The position numbers and the translations under genes were made by a program. Shown piece by piece: positions 51,303 through 60,639 of a stretch of 60,835 nucleotides of DNA (positions are counted from its first letter, which is position 1; every line of letters begins with the position of its first letter). The notes beneath the pieces were generated by a model, which saw nothing but the letters and a program-made list of their open reading frames with translations, was not told the origin of the DNA and made no database searches. This DNA is from Halorubrum sp. (GTDB taxonomy: Archaea > Halobacteriota > Halobacteria > Halobacteriales > Haloferacaceae): assembly GCA_028275105.1 (NCBI GenBank), contig JAQCNI010000149.1, positions 1-60,835 on the forward strand, written 5' to 3'.

Positions 51303-52148
51303 ATGATCCTCGGAAGTCTCCCGTTCGTTCCACGCGGGACGACGCTTCCACCCCTTCCGTACCTCCTCGTCGTCCTCCTCGCGGCCATCGGGGTCGCGGT
51401 CGCGATCCGCCGTCGCCGCCCGGCCATCGCCGGCTCCCACGTGCTCGGGATCGTCCCGTGGATCGCGCTCGGAGCGACGCTTCACGTCCTCTACGTCCTC
51501 GGCGCGCTCCCGGGCCCGTTGGCTCCGTTCGGCGGGTCCCCGACGGTGTACGTGGCGGTGGCGACGCTCGCCGGTGCGGTCTGGGTCGGAGCGGACGCGG
51601 CTGCGTCCGGCGTCGGGACGGATGGTTCCGTTCCGGGCGTCCCGGCCGCCCTCGCAGCCGTTGGGACGGTTCTCCTCGTTCCCGCCGTCGCCGTCGCCCT
51701 CGTCGCTGGCGGCCTCTCGGGTCCGGGGGCACGCTGGTCGGCCGTCGCGGTCGTCCTCGGGGTTCCGCTCGCGGCCGCCGTCTGGGCCGGCTTGACCCGG
51801 GTCAGCCCGGGAACGACGGTCACTGGTGGTGTCGGCGCACTCGTCGTCCTCGGCCACACGCTCGACGGGGTCTCGACGGCGGTGGGCGTCGCCCGGCTCG
51901 GGTTCGGCGAGCGAAGCCCGCTGTCGCGGATCCTGCTCGAACTCGGGTGGCTCCCGTCCGTTCCGGTCCTCGGCGAGGGCTGGCTCTTTCTCCTCGTGAA
52001 GCTCGTCGTCGCGTGCGTCGTCGTCCACCTCTTCGCCCCGTACGTCCGCGACGTGCCGAGCGAGGGACTGCCGTTCCTGGGGTTCGTCGCTGCCGTCGGG
52101 CTCGGTCCCGCGCTCCACAACCTGCTTCTGTTCACGATAACGGCGTGA
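51303..52148 (+). CDS. DUF63 family membrane protein
   Basis: 281 aa polytopic protein with about eight transmembrane helices. It contains the DUF63-type features VLGHTLDGVSTAVGVARLGFGERSPLSRILLELG and a late helix region ALHNLLLFTITA. An Asp and a Glu sit within hydrophobic segments, as in membrane enzymes or transporters. The family is widespread in archaea and has no known function. It shares direction with the UspA gene 43 bp upstream. Confidence 0.85.
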   Translation: MILGSLPFVPRGTTLPPLPYLLVVLLAAIGVAVAIRRRRPAIAGSHVLGIVPWIALGATLHVLYVLGALPGPLAPFGGSPTVYVAVATLAGAVWVGADAAASGVGTDGSVPGVPAALAAVGTVLLVPAVAVALVAGGLSGPGARWSAVAVVLGVPLAAAVWAGLTRVSPGTTVTGGVGALVVLGHTLDGVSTAVGVARLGFGERSPLSRILLELGWLPSVPVLGEGWLFLLVKLVVACVVVHLFAPYVRDVPSEGLPFLGFVAAVGLGPALHNLLLFTITA

Positions 52149-52300
52149 TCGTCGGCTCGAAATCGGGTCGCTCCGCCGGCAACGCGGGTACGGCGACGCC
52201 GACGCGGCTACCGGCGACGCCGACGTGGATCGGACGGTATCGGCGCGAACGATGAGGCGGGGAGAACGAGACCGGCTTCGAGACTCGGTTCCGTCCGCGT

Positions 52301-52879
52301 TCAGTCCTCTTCGACCACTTCGGGGTCCTCGATCGCCGATTGGAGCGAGTCGAGGCCGTTGACCCATTCCGAGACGAGCCCGTACTCGAGGTCCTCCACG
52401 AGCCCGATTTCGAGCCGGTCCCCGTCGATGACGCGCGTCCCGGCTTGGACGACGTAGCCGAGCGCGGCGTCGAGGTCATCCTCGGCCTCCGCGTCGGCGG
52501 CCGCGCGGACGAACTCGTCGATGTCGCCCTCGACGGCCCCGCCAACGAGGAACTCCTCGGCGGCGTAGAACACGGGGACGAGCGACGTCTGGACGCCGTC
52601 GATCAGCATGGTCTTGTCCTCGTCGTCGAACGGGACGTCGGCGAGGACGATATCTCGGACGTTCCGGACCTCCTCGACCGCCCGCTCGTCGTCGACACGC
52701 GCCTCCTCGAACGCGGCGAGCACCTTCGCGATCGCGATCGCGGCGTCGTCCTGGAGGTTCAACAGGAGGCGCGCGGAATCCTCGTTTTCGGGATCGAGCT
52801 CCTCCTCGGCGACCCGATCCAGCCAGTTGTCCCACCGATCCTCGGTGTAGAAGGCCTCGACGGACTCATCCTCGGTCAT
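52301..52879 (-). CDS. DUF2150 family protein
   Basis: 192 aa, all-helical and acidic: YTEDRWDNWLDRVAEEELDPENEDSARLLLNLQDDAAIAIAKVLAAFEEARVD, LADVPFDDEDKTMLIDGVQTSLVPVFYAAEEFL, and WVNGLDSLQSAIEDPEVVEED. It matches the archaeal DUF2150 pattern. Function is unknown. The ATG at 52879 is preferred; one ATG nine codons earlier is possible. Confidence 0.88.
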   Translation of the reverse strand: MTEDESVEAFYTEDRWDNWLDRVAEEELDPENEDSARLLLNLQDDAAIAIAKVLAAFEEARVDDERAVEEVRNVRDIVLADVPFDDEDKTMLIDGVQTSLVPVFYAAEEFLVGGAVEGDIDEFVRAAADAEAEDDLDAALGYVVQAGTRVIDGDRLEIGLVEDLEYGLVSEWVNGLDSLQSAIEDPEVVEED

Positions 52880-53054
52880 GTCATGTACCACTCCCGGACT
52901 ACTCAAAGGCTTTTCCTATCGCCGTCCCCGGGAGACGGCGTCACGGGCGGCCGAAGTGCGGTATTCGCCGCGGGTCGGTTCGGCGTGTCGACGGACGGCG
53001 TCGTCGACACGCCCCGACGGTCACCGACACGCACCCCCCCGACGCTAAACCCCC

Positions 53055-53906
53055 TCAGTCGTTCAGCGTCGCCTCCGTGTCGATCCCGTACACGGCGGCG
53101 GGTGTCTCGACGTGTGCCCGCCGCACGGCGTCGTGGTGTCCCTCCTCGAGCAGCCAGCGGACCCGCCGGGAGACGGTTTTCGGACCGAGCACCGCCCCGG
53201 GTCGATCGGGGTCGTCGACAAAATCGGTCTCCATCAGGAACGGCTCGCCCGACTCGGCCGCGCGTTCGAGCCGGTCGCGGTCGCTCATCACGCTCGGGAT
53301 CGGCCCCGCGAGCCGGCCGGCCGCGTAGTGTTTTACCACACGGCCGCGGTCGAGGCCGACGGCTTCGGCGGCTTCCGCGAGGTCCGTCAGGTCCTCGCTC
53401 GCCTCGGTGTGGAGCTGGACCGCACAGCCGACCGCCGCCGCGCGCTCGAATGCGTGGCGGATCACGGCGTTCGACGCATCCCACACGGCGTCGCTCACGT
53501 CGTAGTGCGGGCGGCCGGACTTCAGCGCCAGCGCCCGCCCCTCGGCGACGTACTCGGCGGCGACGTCGATGCCGCCACACATCAGTTCGCGGGCGTCAGC
53601 CGGGTCGAACCCGCGGTCGTCGACCAGCCGACTGATGAGACCGGGGTGAACGCCGAGCACCGGCCACGCCCGTCCCGGGAGGGCGTCGGTCGCGTCGGTG
53701 ACGACGTCGACCGTTTCCTCGAACCCCCTCCGGAAGTCGGCCTGCGCCTCGACGTCGACGCCGAGAAGCCACGAGGGCTTGTTCACCACGAGAAGGTGGG
53801 TCCCGCCGACGCGGGCGAACTCCTCGACCGCCTCGATCCCCCGCCCGTGACGCGGGTCGAGGTGGAGGTGATCGTCGAGTACCGGCGTGTCGAGGTCGTC
53901 GCTCAT
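53055..53906 (-). CDS. TatD-like metal-dependent hydrolase
   Basis: 283 aa amidohydrolase-fold protein. It has the N-terminal metal motif DDHLHLDP, VLGVHPGLI, LKSGRPHYDV, VQLHTEAS, VVKHYAAGRL and ETDFVDDPDRPGAVLGPKTVSRRV, giving the HxH, His and Asp ligand pattern of TatD enzymes. The archaeal branch differs from bacterial TatD nuclease, so nuclease or phosphotriesterase-like hydrolysis is only inferred. It is upstream of the DUF2150 gene on the same strand, with a 175-bp gap. Confidence 0.87.
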   Translation of the reverse strand: MSDDLDTPVLDDHLHLDPRHGRGIEAVEEFARVGGTHLLVVNKPSWLLGVDVEAQADFRRGFEETVDVVTDATDALPGRAWPVLGVHPGLISRLVDDRGFDPADARELMCGGIDVAAEYVAEGRALALKSGRPHYDVSDAVWDASNAVIRHAFERAAAVGCAVQLHTEASEDLTDLAEAAEAVGLDRGRVVKHYAAGRLAGPIPSVMSDRDRLERAAESGEPFLMETDFVDDPDRPGAVLGPKTVSRRVRWLLEEGHHDAVRRAHVETPAAVYGIDTEATLND

Positions 53907-54092
53907 ACCCCGGATCGGGGGCCCGGATCGGATAGGCGTTCCGTGCCGGGACGGGCCATCGAACTGGCCCCGCCGCCGCCGCGGCGTTCGCCGTCGGCTC
54001 CCGTCTCAAGTGCGGTCGTCGTTCGTGTCGCTTGCGCTCGTCCCGTCGCGGCCCAGCGGGCGATGCGGAGCGCTTCGTTCCCCCGGGCACCG

Positions 54093-55124
54093 CTACTCCG
54101 CGGGGGATCGGGGGCCGTCGTCGGACCGCCGCGCCTCGATCGCCCGTCGGGTCGCCTCGTCGACCTCGACGAGGTGACACAGGGGGTTCCCGGGATACAC
54201 CACCGGGTTCTCGAGGACGCCGATCAACAGCCCGGTAAACGGGGGGGTCACCCCGACCGGCTCCCGTTTGAACGGATCGGTGATCGTCGCGATGCGGTCG
54301 CCCTCGTGGACCAGTGACCCGCTCTCGTAGTGCGTGTCGACGATCCCGCCCGCGTCGGCGCGGAGCCACGTCTTCTCGGCGGCGCCCGACACGACCGTCC
54401 GCCAGCCGGGCCACCGGACGGCTTCGGTCTCGAGCAGCCCGTACTCCGCGAACACCGAGCGGACCCCGCCGAGCGCGTCGTCGATGAGGCCCCGCTGGAA
54501 CCGATGCGCCTCACCCATCTCGACGGTGATCGTGGGTATCCCGTCGGTGGTCGCCTCCCCGCGGAGGGTTCCGCCCGGGCCGTCGCTGTCGATGACGACG
54601 CTCGCCCCGAACGACATCGCGAGGCGGTGGACGCCCTCGTCCGTCATGTCCCCGCGGACGTGGAGCATGTTCGTTCGGCCCCGGGTCGACGTGTGGAAGT
54701 CGACCCCCAAGTCACACGGCTCGACGAAGTTCGAATAGATCCGATGCGCCATCCGCTTCGAGCTCGTCGACCCGGGCTTACCGGGGAACGAGCGGTTCAG
54801 GTCGCGGTCGTACACCGGGAGGTATCGCTGTTGGGCGAGGAACCCGGGAACGTTGAGCACGGGGAGACAGACGAGGGTCCCCGCAAGGTCCGTCAGGTCC
54901 CACTCGTGGGCGACCTCGCGGACGACCTCAACGCCGTTGAGTTCGTCGCCGTGTGAGGCCGCCGAGAGGAAGACGGTCGGGCCGTCGCGCTCGCCGTTGA
55001 CGATCGTCACGGGGATCCGAACCGGGTCGCCGAGGTACGTCTCGCTGATGCCGTAGCGGATGTTTTGTGTTTCGCCCGGCGAAACCGACCCGCCGTCGTA
55101 CGTGAACGCCCGGTCGTCGGTCAT
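54093..55124 (-). CDS. Succinylglutamate desuccinylase/aspartoacylase family deacylase
   Basis: 343 aa M14-like zinc deacylase. The metal motif HGDE lies in SAASHGDELNGVEVVREVA (about 55-73). Next are RYLPVYDRDLNRSFPGKPGSTSSKRMAH, the third ligand in VDFHTSTRGRTNM, and the catalytic Glu region ITVEMGEAHRFQ (about 205-216). A beta-rich C-terminal domain ends near DPFKREPVGVTPPFTGLLIGVLENPVVYPGNPLCHLVEV. It hydrolyses N-acyl amino acids or small peptides. It is divergent from the RimK/protease fusion, whose family often sits beside such enzymes. Confidence 0.9.
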   Translation of the reverse strand: MTDDRAFTYDGGSVSPGETQNIRYGISETYLGDPVRIPVTIVNGERDGPTVFLSAASHGDELNGVEVVREVAHEWDLTDLAGTLVCLPVLNVPGFLAQQRYLPVYDRDLNRSFPGKPGSTSSKRMAHRIYSNFVEPCDLGVDFHTSTRGRTNMLHVRGDMTDEGVHRLAMSFGASVVIDSDGPGGTLRGEATTDGIPTITVEMGEAHRFQRGLIDDALGGVRSVFAEYGLLETEAVRWPGWRTVVSGAAEKTWLRADAGGIVDTHYESGSLVHEGDRIATITDPFKREPVGVTPPFTGLLIGVLENPVVYPGNPLCHLVEVDEATRRAIEARRSDDGPRSPAE

Positions 55125-55304
55125 ACCTCACGCGAACGGTGGCGGGTGTTTATACGTGACGCCCCATCCCGATACGTGACGGCTAACGCGATCCGAACGC
55201 GGCGAACCGGTCGTTCGGATCCGTCGATCCGCTTGGATTCGCTCCACCCGCTCGGATCCGTTCGAATCGGGTGACCTTTTGCCGCGGCCGCCGTGGATCG
55301 GATC

Positions 55305-56654
55305 ATGCCCGAGGACCCGGTTCGCGTGGGTGTGTTGTCGCTACACAACAGCAAGGAAACGAAGGCGATCTGTAACGCGATCGAGAGCCTCGGGCACGAG
55401 CCGGTGTGGCTCCGGGAGGAGAACACGGCCATCGTCGTCGAGGACGGCGTCGTCGAGGTCGAACCCGCCGTCGACGTGATCGCCAACCGACTCCTCCTCT
55501 CGAACACGGAACAGCCGGCCGAACTACTCGGCCTGGCGACGACGTTCGAGCGGATCCGCCCGATGTTGAACGAGCCGAACGCCGTGCTCGCGTCGATCCA
55601 CAAGTTCGCCACTGCGGCCACCCTCGCCGACTGGAACATTCGTGTCCCGGACGCGCTGTTGGCCCTCTCGAACGACCGCCTCAACGAGGATCGCGAGCGG
55701 TTCGGCGACGTCGGCGTGTACAAGACCGCCATCGGCACGCACGGCGGCGGGACGTGGAAAGTTGACCTCACCGAACGGGTGAATCCCAAAGTCGGGAATC
55801 GGCAGGCGTTCCTCCAGCGGCTCATCGACCGCGACGACGAGGCACATCGCGACCTCCGGGTGTACGTCGTCGACGACGGGATCGTCGGCTCGATGTACCG
55901 CTACGCGCCCGAGGGGGACTGGCGGACCAACGTCGCGCTCGGCGGGGCGGTCGAGGACGCGACCGACGACATGCCGGACGAGGCTGCCGAAACGGCCCTC
56001 TACGCGGCCGACGTGATGGGGCTCGACTACGCCGGCGTCGACCTCGTCGAGGGGTACGACGGCTGGTACGTGCTTGAGGTGAACCCGACGGCCGGGTTCA
56101 AAGGACTGTTCGAAGCCACGGGAACGAGCCCCGCGCCGTACATCGCGAAGTTGGCGATCGAGACGGTCGGCGGCGCGATCGACGACGCCGACGTCCGGCG
56201 GCTGGCGACGACGCTCGACGACTCCCGCCCCTCATGTGCCCCCCAACCGAAACGCCAGCCAGACGAACAGCCCGTGATCGGCTACATCGAGGAGGTGGTC
56301 GTCACCGGGACGTCCGGATCCACACAGACGTTCGCGAAGTCAGACACCGGCGCGACCCGGACGAGCATCGACACCTCGCTTGCCGCGGAGATCGGAGCCG
56401 GCCCGATAAAGAGCATGACGCGGGTCAAGTCCGGCAGCAGTAAGAGCGGTAAGGCCCGTCCGGTCGTCGACCTCGTGGTCGGCGTCGGCGGCAACCAACA
56501 CACCGTCACCGCGAGCGTCGAGGACCGCGGGCACATGGAGTACCCGCTCCTCCTCGGCCGCGACATCCTCGAGAGCTACCGGGTCGACGTCCGCCGGCGT
56601 GCCGACGCGGACCGGGCCGAACGCGCCGAGGACGGGGCGGTCCTCGAGGAGTAG
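55305..56654 (+). CDS. RimK-like ATP-grasp ligase fused to RimB-type zinc protease
   Basis: 449 aa. Residues 1-300 form an ATP-grasp ligase of the RimK/LysX type: VGVLSLHNSKETKAICNAIESLGHEPVWL, ANRLLLSN, YKTAIGTHGGGTWKVDL and the Mg-binding LDYAGVDLVEGYDGWYVLEVNPTAGFKG. Residues ~325-430 are a retropepsin-like domain: IGYIEEVVVTGTSGSTQTFAKSDTGATRTSIDTSLAAEIG with the D-T-G-A active site, then YPLLLGRDIL. In Proteobacteria RimK and RimB act as a pair on poly-glutamate; here they are one chain. It faces the aspartoacylase-like gene across 180 bp. Confidence 0.9.
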   Translation: MPEDPVRVGVLSLHNSKETKAICNAIESLGHEPVWLREENTAIVVEDGVVEVEPAVDVIANRLLLSNTEQPAELLGLATTFERIRPMLNEPNAVLASIHKFATAATLADWNIRVPDALLALSNDRLNEDRERFGDVGVYKTAIGTHGGGTWKVDLTERVNPKVGNRQAFLQRLIDRDDEAHRDLRVYVVDDGIVGSMYRYAPEGDWRTNVALGGAVEDATDDMPDEAAETALYAADVMGLDYAGVDLVEGYDGWYVLEVNPTAGFKGLFEATGTSPAPYIAKLAIETVGGAIDDADVRRLATTLDDSRPSCAPQPKRQPDEQPVIGYIEEVVVTGTSGSTQTFAKSDTGATRTSIDTSLAAEIGAGPIKSMTRVKSGSSKSGKARPVVDLVVGVGGNQHTVTASVEDRGHMEYPLLLGRDILESYRVDVRRRADADRAERAEDGAVLEE

Positions 56655-56675
56655 CGCGCGTTCGAGGGCCGGTCG

Positions 56676-57266
56676 TCAGGACTCGTACTCCGCCCAAACG
56701 TACCGCGTCCCGTAGCTCCGATACGGCCGCCACGACTCGGCGATATCGCGCATCTCCGTCCGGCGCAACTCCTTGCCGTCGTTGTACAGGTTCTCGATCC
56801 CCTTGCGCACGGCGAGGTCGCCGAGCGGGAGGACGTCCTCGCGCCCGAGCGCGGCGATCAGGTACATCCGGGCGGTCCACTCGCCGACCCCGTATATCTC
56901 CGTCAGCTCCGAGACGACCTCCCCGTCGGGGCGTCCGGAGAACCCCTCGTGGGTGAGGTTGCGGTCGCGAAACGCCTCCGCGATCGCCCGCAAATACTCG
57001 GTCTTCGTCCGGCTGACGCCGACGGCTCGGAGCGCCTCCGGGTCGGCTTCGATCACGCGCTCGGGCGTGACCTCCCCGTCGAGGACGTCGAAAGCCCGCT
57101 CGCGGATCGCCGTCGCCGACGCGGTCGAGAGCTGCTGGTTCAGCACCGACACGCAGAGCCGACGAAACTCGTCGTCGACCGGCTCGACCGGTAGCCGCCC
57201 GTGGCGGCCGAGCAGCCGGGCCATCGTCGGGTCCGCCCGAAGCGTGGAGACGACGTCTTCGTCCAT
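56676..57266 (-). CDS. HhH-GPD DNA glycosylase (AlkA-like 3-methyladenine glycosylase)
   Basis: 196 aa. It has FRRLCVSVLNQQLSTASATAIRERAFDVL, VGVSRTKTEYLRAIAEAFRDRNL, and the helix-hairpin-helix GVGEWTARMYLIAALGREDVLPLGDLAVRKG (about 115-150), whose Asp is the catalytic residue. It lacks the C-terminal Fe-S cysteines of endonuclease III, and its length fits the short AlkA branch. It removes alkylated bases in base excision repair. Convergent with the RimK fusion. Confidence 0.9.
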   Translation of the reverse strand: MDEDVVSTLRADPTMARLLGRHGRLPVEPVDDEFRRLCVSVLNQQLSTASATAIRERAFDVLDGEVTPERVIEADPEALRAVGVSRTKTEYLRAIAEAFRDRNLTHEGFSGRPDGEVVSELTEIYGVGEWTARMYLIAALGREDVLPLGDLAVRKGIENLYNDGKELRRTEMRDIAESWRPYRSYGTRYVWAEYES

Positions 57267-57382
57267 CGATCTTCCGTCGGTTCCGGACGAATATGGGGGT
57301 TTCGGGGGCCGGGGTTCGGCGGTCCCGGTTCCCCGGTCCGTCGAGGGAAACGTTGAACCGCGCCGCTTGCGACCGCCCGGGT

Positions 57383-59383
57383 ATGCGACTCGAAGACGTC
57401 GAACGCCTCGCGGTGCTCGGGGCCGGGACCATGGGCCACGGCATCGCCGCAGTGGCCGCCCTCGCCGGCTACGACGTGACGATGCGGGACGTCGAGACCG
57501 AACTCGTCCGGGACGGCTACGACCGGATCGAGCGGTCGCTCGACTCGCTCGTTGACTCCGGACGGATCGACGAGGGGGACGCGGCCGCAGCCTTGGACCG
57601 CGTCGAACCGCTCGTCGACGTGGCCGCCGCCGTCGACGACGCCGACGTCGTCGTCGAGGCCGTCCCGGAGCGAATGGCGGTCAAGACTGACGTGTACGGG
57701 GACCTCGAACGGCTCGCCCCCGACCGGGCCGTGTTCGTGACGAACACCTCCAGCCTCCCGATCACCGACCTCGCGGCGGCCTCGGACCGGCCGGAGCGGT
57801 TCTGTGGGATGCACTTCTCCAACCCGCCGGTCCGGATGGACCTCGTCGAGGTCGTCCCCGGGGATCACACCGACGGGGACACCGCCGAGCTGATCGAGGG
57901 GCTCGCCGAGTCGATGGGGAAGACGCCGGTCCGCGTCCGCAACGACAGCCCCGGGTTCGTCGTCAATCGGATCCTCCTCCCGCTGATGAACGAGGCGGCG
58001 TGGATCGTCGAATCCGGCGAGGCGACCGTCGCGACCGTCGACTCGACGGCGACCGACGGGATCGGGCTCCCCATGGGCCCGTTCGAGCTCGCCGACCACG
58101 TCGGTATCGACGTCGGGCATCACGTCCTCGAGTTCCTGGCCGACGAGTTGAGTGCGGCGTATCGCCCCTGCCCGCTGCTCGGGCGGAAGGTCGAGCGGGA
58201 CGAACTCGGGAAAAAAACCGGCGAGGGGTTCTACGAGTACGGGGACGGCGGGACGGGGGCGGCGGCCGCGGATGGTCGGGTCGACGAGGACGTTCAACGC
58301 CGTCTCCTCGCGGTCATGGCCAACGAGGTCGCCGCGCTGATCGGGGCCGACGTCGCCGACCGCGAAACGATCGACCGGGCGGTCGTGCTCGGCGCGGGGT
58401 TCCCGGACGGGCCGGCGACGCTCGCCGCCGACGCCGGCTTGGACCTCCTCCGTGACACGCTGGACAGCCTCGCGGCCACGACCGGCGCGGAACGATACCG
58501 GGCGCGGGCCGAACTCCGGGCGGCGGCCGCGGCCGGCGGGTTCGACGCGCACGGTGACGGCGGCGAGGACGGCACCGAGAGCACCGGCGGAAAGAACGAC
58601 GACCCCGACTACGACACGCTCGACGTCGACGTCCGCGACGCCGTGGGCCACGTCAAGATCGACCGCCCAGATCGGATGAACACCATCACCGAAACGGTGC
58701 TCGACGAACTCGAGTCCGCGATCGACCGGCTCGACGCCGACGACCGGGTGCGTTCGATTCTGCTGACCGGCGCGGGCGACCGCGCCTTCTCGGCCGGCGC
58801 GGACCTCCGGCGCTTGGCCGACGTCGACCCGCTCGACGGGGTCGAACTCTCGCGGCGGGGACAGCGCGTGTTCGGGAAACTGGAGCGAATCGACACGCCG
58901 GTCGTCGCGGGGGTCGACGGCTACTGTCTCGGTGGCGGGATGGAGCTCGCGACCTGCGCGGACCTCCGGGTTGCTTCCGGGCGGTCCGAACTCGGCCAGC
59001 CCGAACACGACTTCGGCCTCCTCCCGGGCTGGGGCGGAACCGGACGGCTCGCCCGGATCGTGGGCGAGGGGCGGGCGAAGGAGATCATCCTTACCGCCGA
59101 CCGATACGACCCCGAAACGCTGGCCGAGTACGGCTTCCTCAACGAGGTCGTCGGGGCCGACGAGTTCGCGGACCACGTGTGGGAACTCGCGGCGGACCTG
59201 GCGGCCGGGCCGCCGATCGCGCAGGCGTACACCAAACGGGCGATCCACGCGGGCCGGGCCGACGCGGGCGCCGGTCTCGAGGTCGAATCACAGGCGTTCG
59301 GCCACCTGTTGGGGACCGAGGACTTCGCCGACGGGGCCGCCGCGTTCGTTGACGAGGAGGCCCCCGAGTTCTCCGGAAAGTAA
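57383..59383 (+). CDS. 3-hydroxyacyl-CoA dehydrogenase / enoyl-CoA hydratase fusion
   Basis: 666 aa bifunctional beta-oxidation enzyme. The N-terminal dehydrogenase (about 1-395) has LAVLGAGTMGHGIAAVAALAGYDVTMRD, VTNTSSLPITDLA, GMHFSNPPVRMDLVEVVPG with the catalytic His, and LGRKVERDELGKKTGEGFYEYG. An acidic linker follows. The C-terminal crotonase domain (about 420-666) has AFSAGADLRRL, GYCLGGGMELATCADLRVAS and EHDFGLLPGWGGTGRLARIVG with the catalytic Glu. The domain order, dehydrogenase first, is typical of archaea and opposite to bacterial FadB. It serves fatty-acid or acyl-CoA breakdown. Confidence 0.95.
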   Translation: MRLEDVERLAVLGAGTMGHGIAAVAALAGYDVTMRDVETELVRDGYDRIERSLDSLVDSGRIDEGDAAAALDRVEPLVDVAAAVDDADVVVEAVPERMAVKTDVYGDLERLAPDRAVFVTNTSSLPITDLAAASDRPERFCGMHFSNPPVRMDLVEVVPGDHTDGDTAELIEGLAESMGKTPVRVRNDSPGFVVNRILLPLMNEAAWIVESGEATVATVDSTATDGIGLPMGPFELADHVGIDVGHHVLEFLADELSAAYRPCPLLGRKVERDELGKKTGEGFYEYGDGGTGAAAADGRVDEDVQRRLLAVMANEVAALIGADVADRETIDRAVVLGAGFPDGPATLAADAGLDLLRDTLDSLAATTGAERYRARAELRAAAAAGGFDAHGDGGEDGTESTGGKNDDPDYDTLDVDVRDAVGHVKIDRPDRMNTITETVLDELESAIDRLDADDRVRSILLTGAGDRAFSAGADLRRLADVDPLDGVELSRRGQRVFGKLERIDTPVVAGVDGYCLGGGMELATCADLRVASGRSELGQPEHDFGLLPGWGGTGRLARIVGEGRAKEIILTADRYDPETLAEYGFLNEVVGADEFADHVWELAADLAAGPPIAQAYTKRAIHAGRADAGAGLEVESQAFGHLLGTEDFADGAAAFVDEEAPEFSGK

Positions 59384-59473
59384 CCGTCGCCGGATCCGGA
59401 CCGGCGTGCGGATCGCGACGGCCTTCCGCCGTTCCCCCTGCCTCGGACCTCCTCGGGCCTCCCCGAACCGCTC

Positions 59474-60517
59474 CTACACGTACCCTTCCGTGACGAGGAG
59501 TTCGCCGTTCAACAGCGACGCGCCCGCCGCTCCGCGGATCGTGTTGTGTGCCAGACAGTTGTACTGGATCCCCTCCGTGGTCCGCTCGACGCCGCCGGCG
59601 ACGATCCCCATTCCCCCGGCGTATCCCCGGTCGAGTCGGGGCTGTGGCCGGTTGCGGTCGTTCTCGCCGAACACCTTGATGAGCTCGTCCGGCGAGCTGT
59701 GGAGGTCCGCGCCCTCGAACTCGCGCATCGCGTCGCGGACCTCGGCCGGGTCCGGGTCGGTCGCCAGCTTGGCGAAGACGTTCTCGAGGTGGCCGTCGAG
59801 CGTCGGGATCCGGTTACAGGAGGCGGCGACGTCGGCCCCGTGAAGCGAGACGGACGCCCCGTCGAACTCGCCGAGGAGCTTGCGCGACTCCGTCTCCATC
59901 TTGTCCTCCTCGCCGCCGATGTGCGGGATCGCGTTGTCGAGGATCTCCATCGAGGTGACCCCGGAGTAGCCCGCGCCCGACACCGCCTGGAGCGTCGAGA
60001 CGTGGACCGTTTCGATGCCGAACCGGTCGAGCGCCGCGAGCGTCGGCACCATCGTGATCGTCGAGCAGTTCGGGTTCTTCACCAGCGCCCCGTCCCACCC
60101 CCGCTCGTCGCGCTGGACCTCGATCAGCCCGAGGTGGTCGGGATTGATCTCGGGGATCGTGAGGGGGACGTCCTCCGCCATCCGGTCGTTCGAGGAGTTC
60201 GAGGAGACGACGTATCCGGCCTCGAGGAACGCGGGTTCCACGTCGGCGGCGACGCCCGAGGGGAGCGAGGAGAACACCAGGTCGACGTCGTCGTCCGCGA
60301 TCGCGTTCGGCTCGGTCGCGACGACCTCCATGTCGGCGACGTCGTCCGGGATCGGGGAATTCACCCGCCATTTCGCGGCCTCGCGGTAGCGGCGGCCCGC
60401 GCTCGACGGGCTCGCGGTGAGGGCCGCGAGCTCGAACGTCGGGTGGTCGTCAAGCAACTGGACGAACCGCTGGCCCACCGCGCCCGTCGCGCCGAGGATA
60501 CCGACTCGTACTGACAT
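59474..60517 (-). CDS. asd: Aspartate-semialdehyde dehydrogenase
   Basis: 347 aa. It has VRVGILGATGAVGQRFVQLLDDHP (NADP loop), VVSSNSSNDRMAEDVPLTIPEINPDHL, the catalytic Cys in KNPNCSTITMVPTLAALDR (about 150), VSTLQAVSGAGYSGV and NRIPTLDGHLENVFAKL with the catalytic His region. It reduces aspartyl phosphate in the lysine, threonine and methionine route. The ATG at 60517 is chosen, since the eight upstream codons are spacer. A structured stretch lies beyond the start codon. Confidence 0.96.
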   Translation of the reverse strand: MSVRVGILGATGAVGQRFVQLLDDHPTFELAALTASPSSAGRRYREAAKWRVNSPIPDDVADMEVVATEPNAIADDDVDLVFSSLPSGVAADVEPAFLEAGYVVSSNSSNDRMAEDVPLTIPEINPDHLGLIEVQRDERGWDGALVKNPNCSTITMVPTLAALDRFGIETVHVSTLQAVSGAGYSGVTSMEILDNAIPHIGGEEDKMETESRKLLGEFDGASVSLHGADVAASCNRIPTLDGHLENVFAKLATDPDPAEVRDAMREFEGADLHSSPDELIKVFGENDRNRPQPRLDRGYAGGMGIVAGGVERTTEGIQYNCLAHNTIRGAAGASLLNGELLVTEGYV

Positions 60518-60639
60518 ACCGCGACAGTGTGTCTCAGTCACGTAAGTGCGTTCGGATATCCGTCGTCGGTCCGCGGGCCGATCGGCGGTCGTCGGACCCG
60601 CCGCGAACCACCGGGTCGGTTAAACCGCTGCGCCGGCTA

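Noticed and set aside
51012-52367. 451-aa minus-strand ORF
   Set aside because: Arg/Glu/Asp-rich antisense frame over the UspA and DUF63 genes, without recognisable domains.
57140-59248. 702-aa minus-strand ORF
   Set aside because: Antisense of the dehydrogenase/hydratase fusion; only its very end shares frame-independent overlap with the glycosylase gene.
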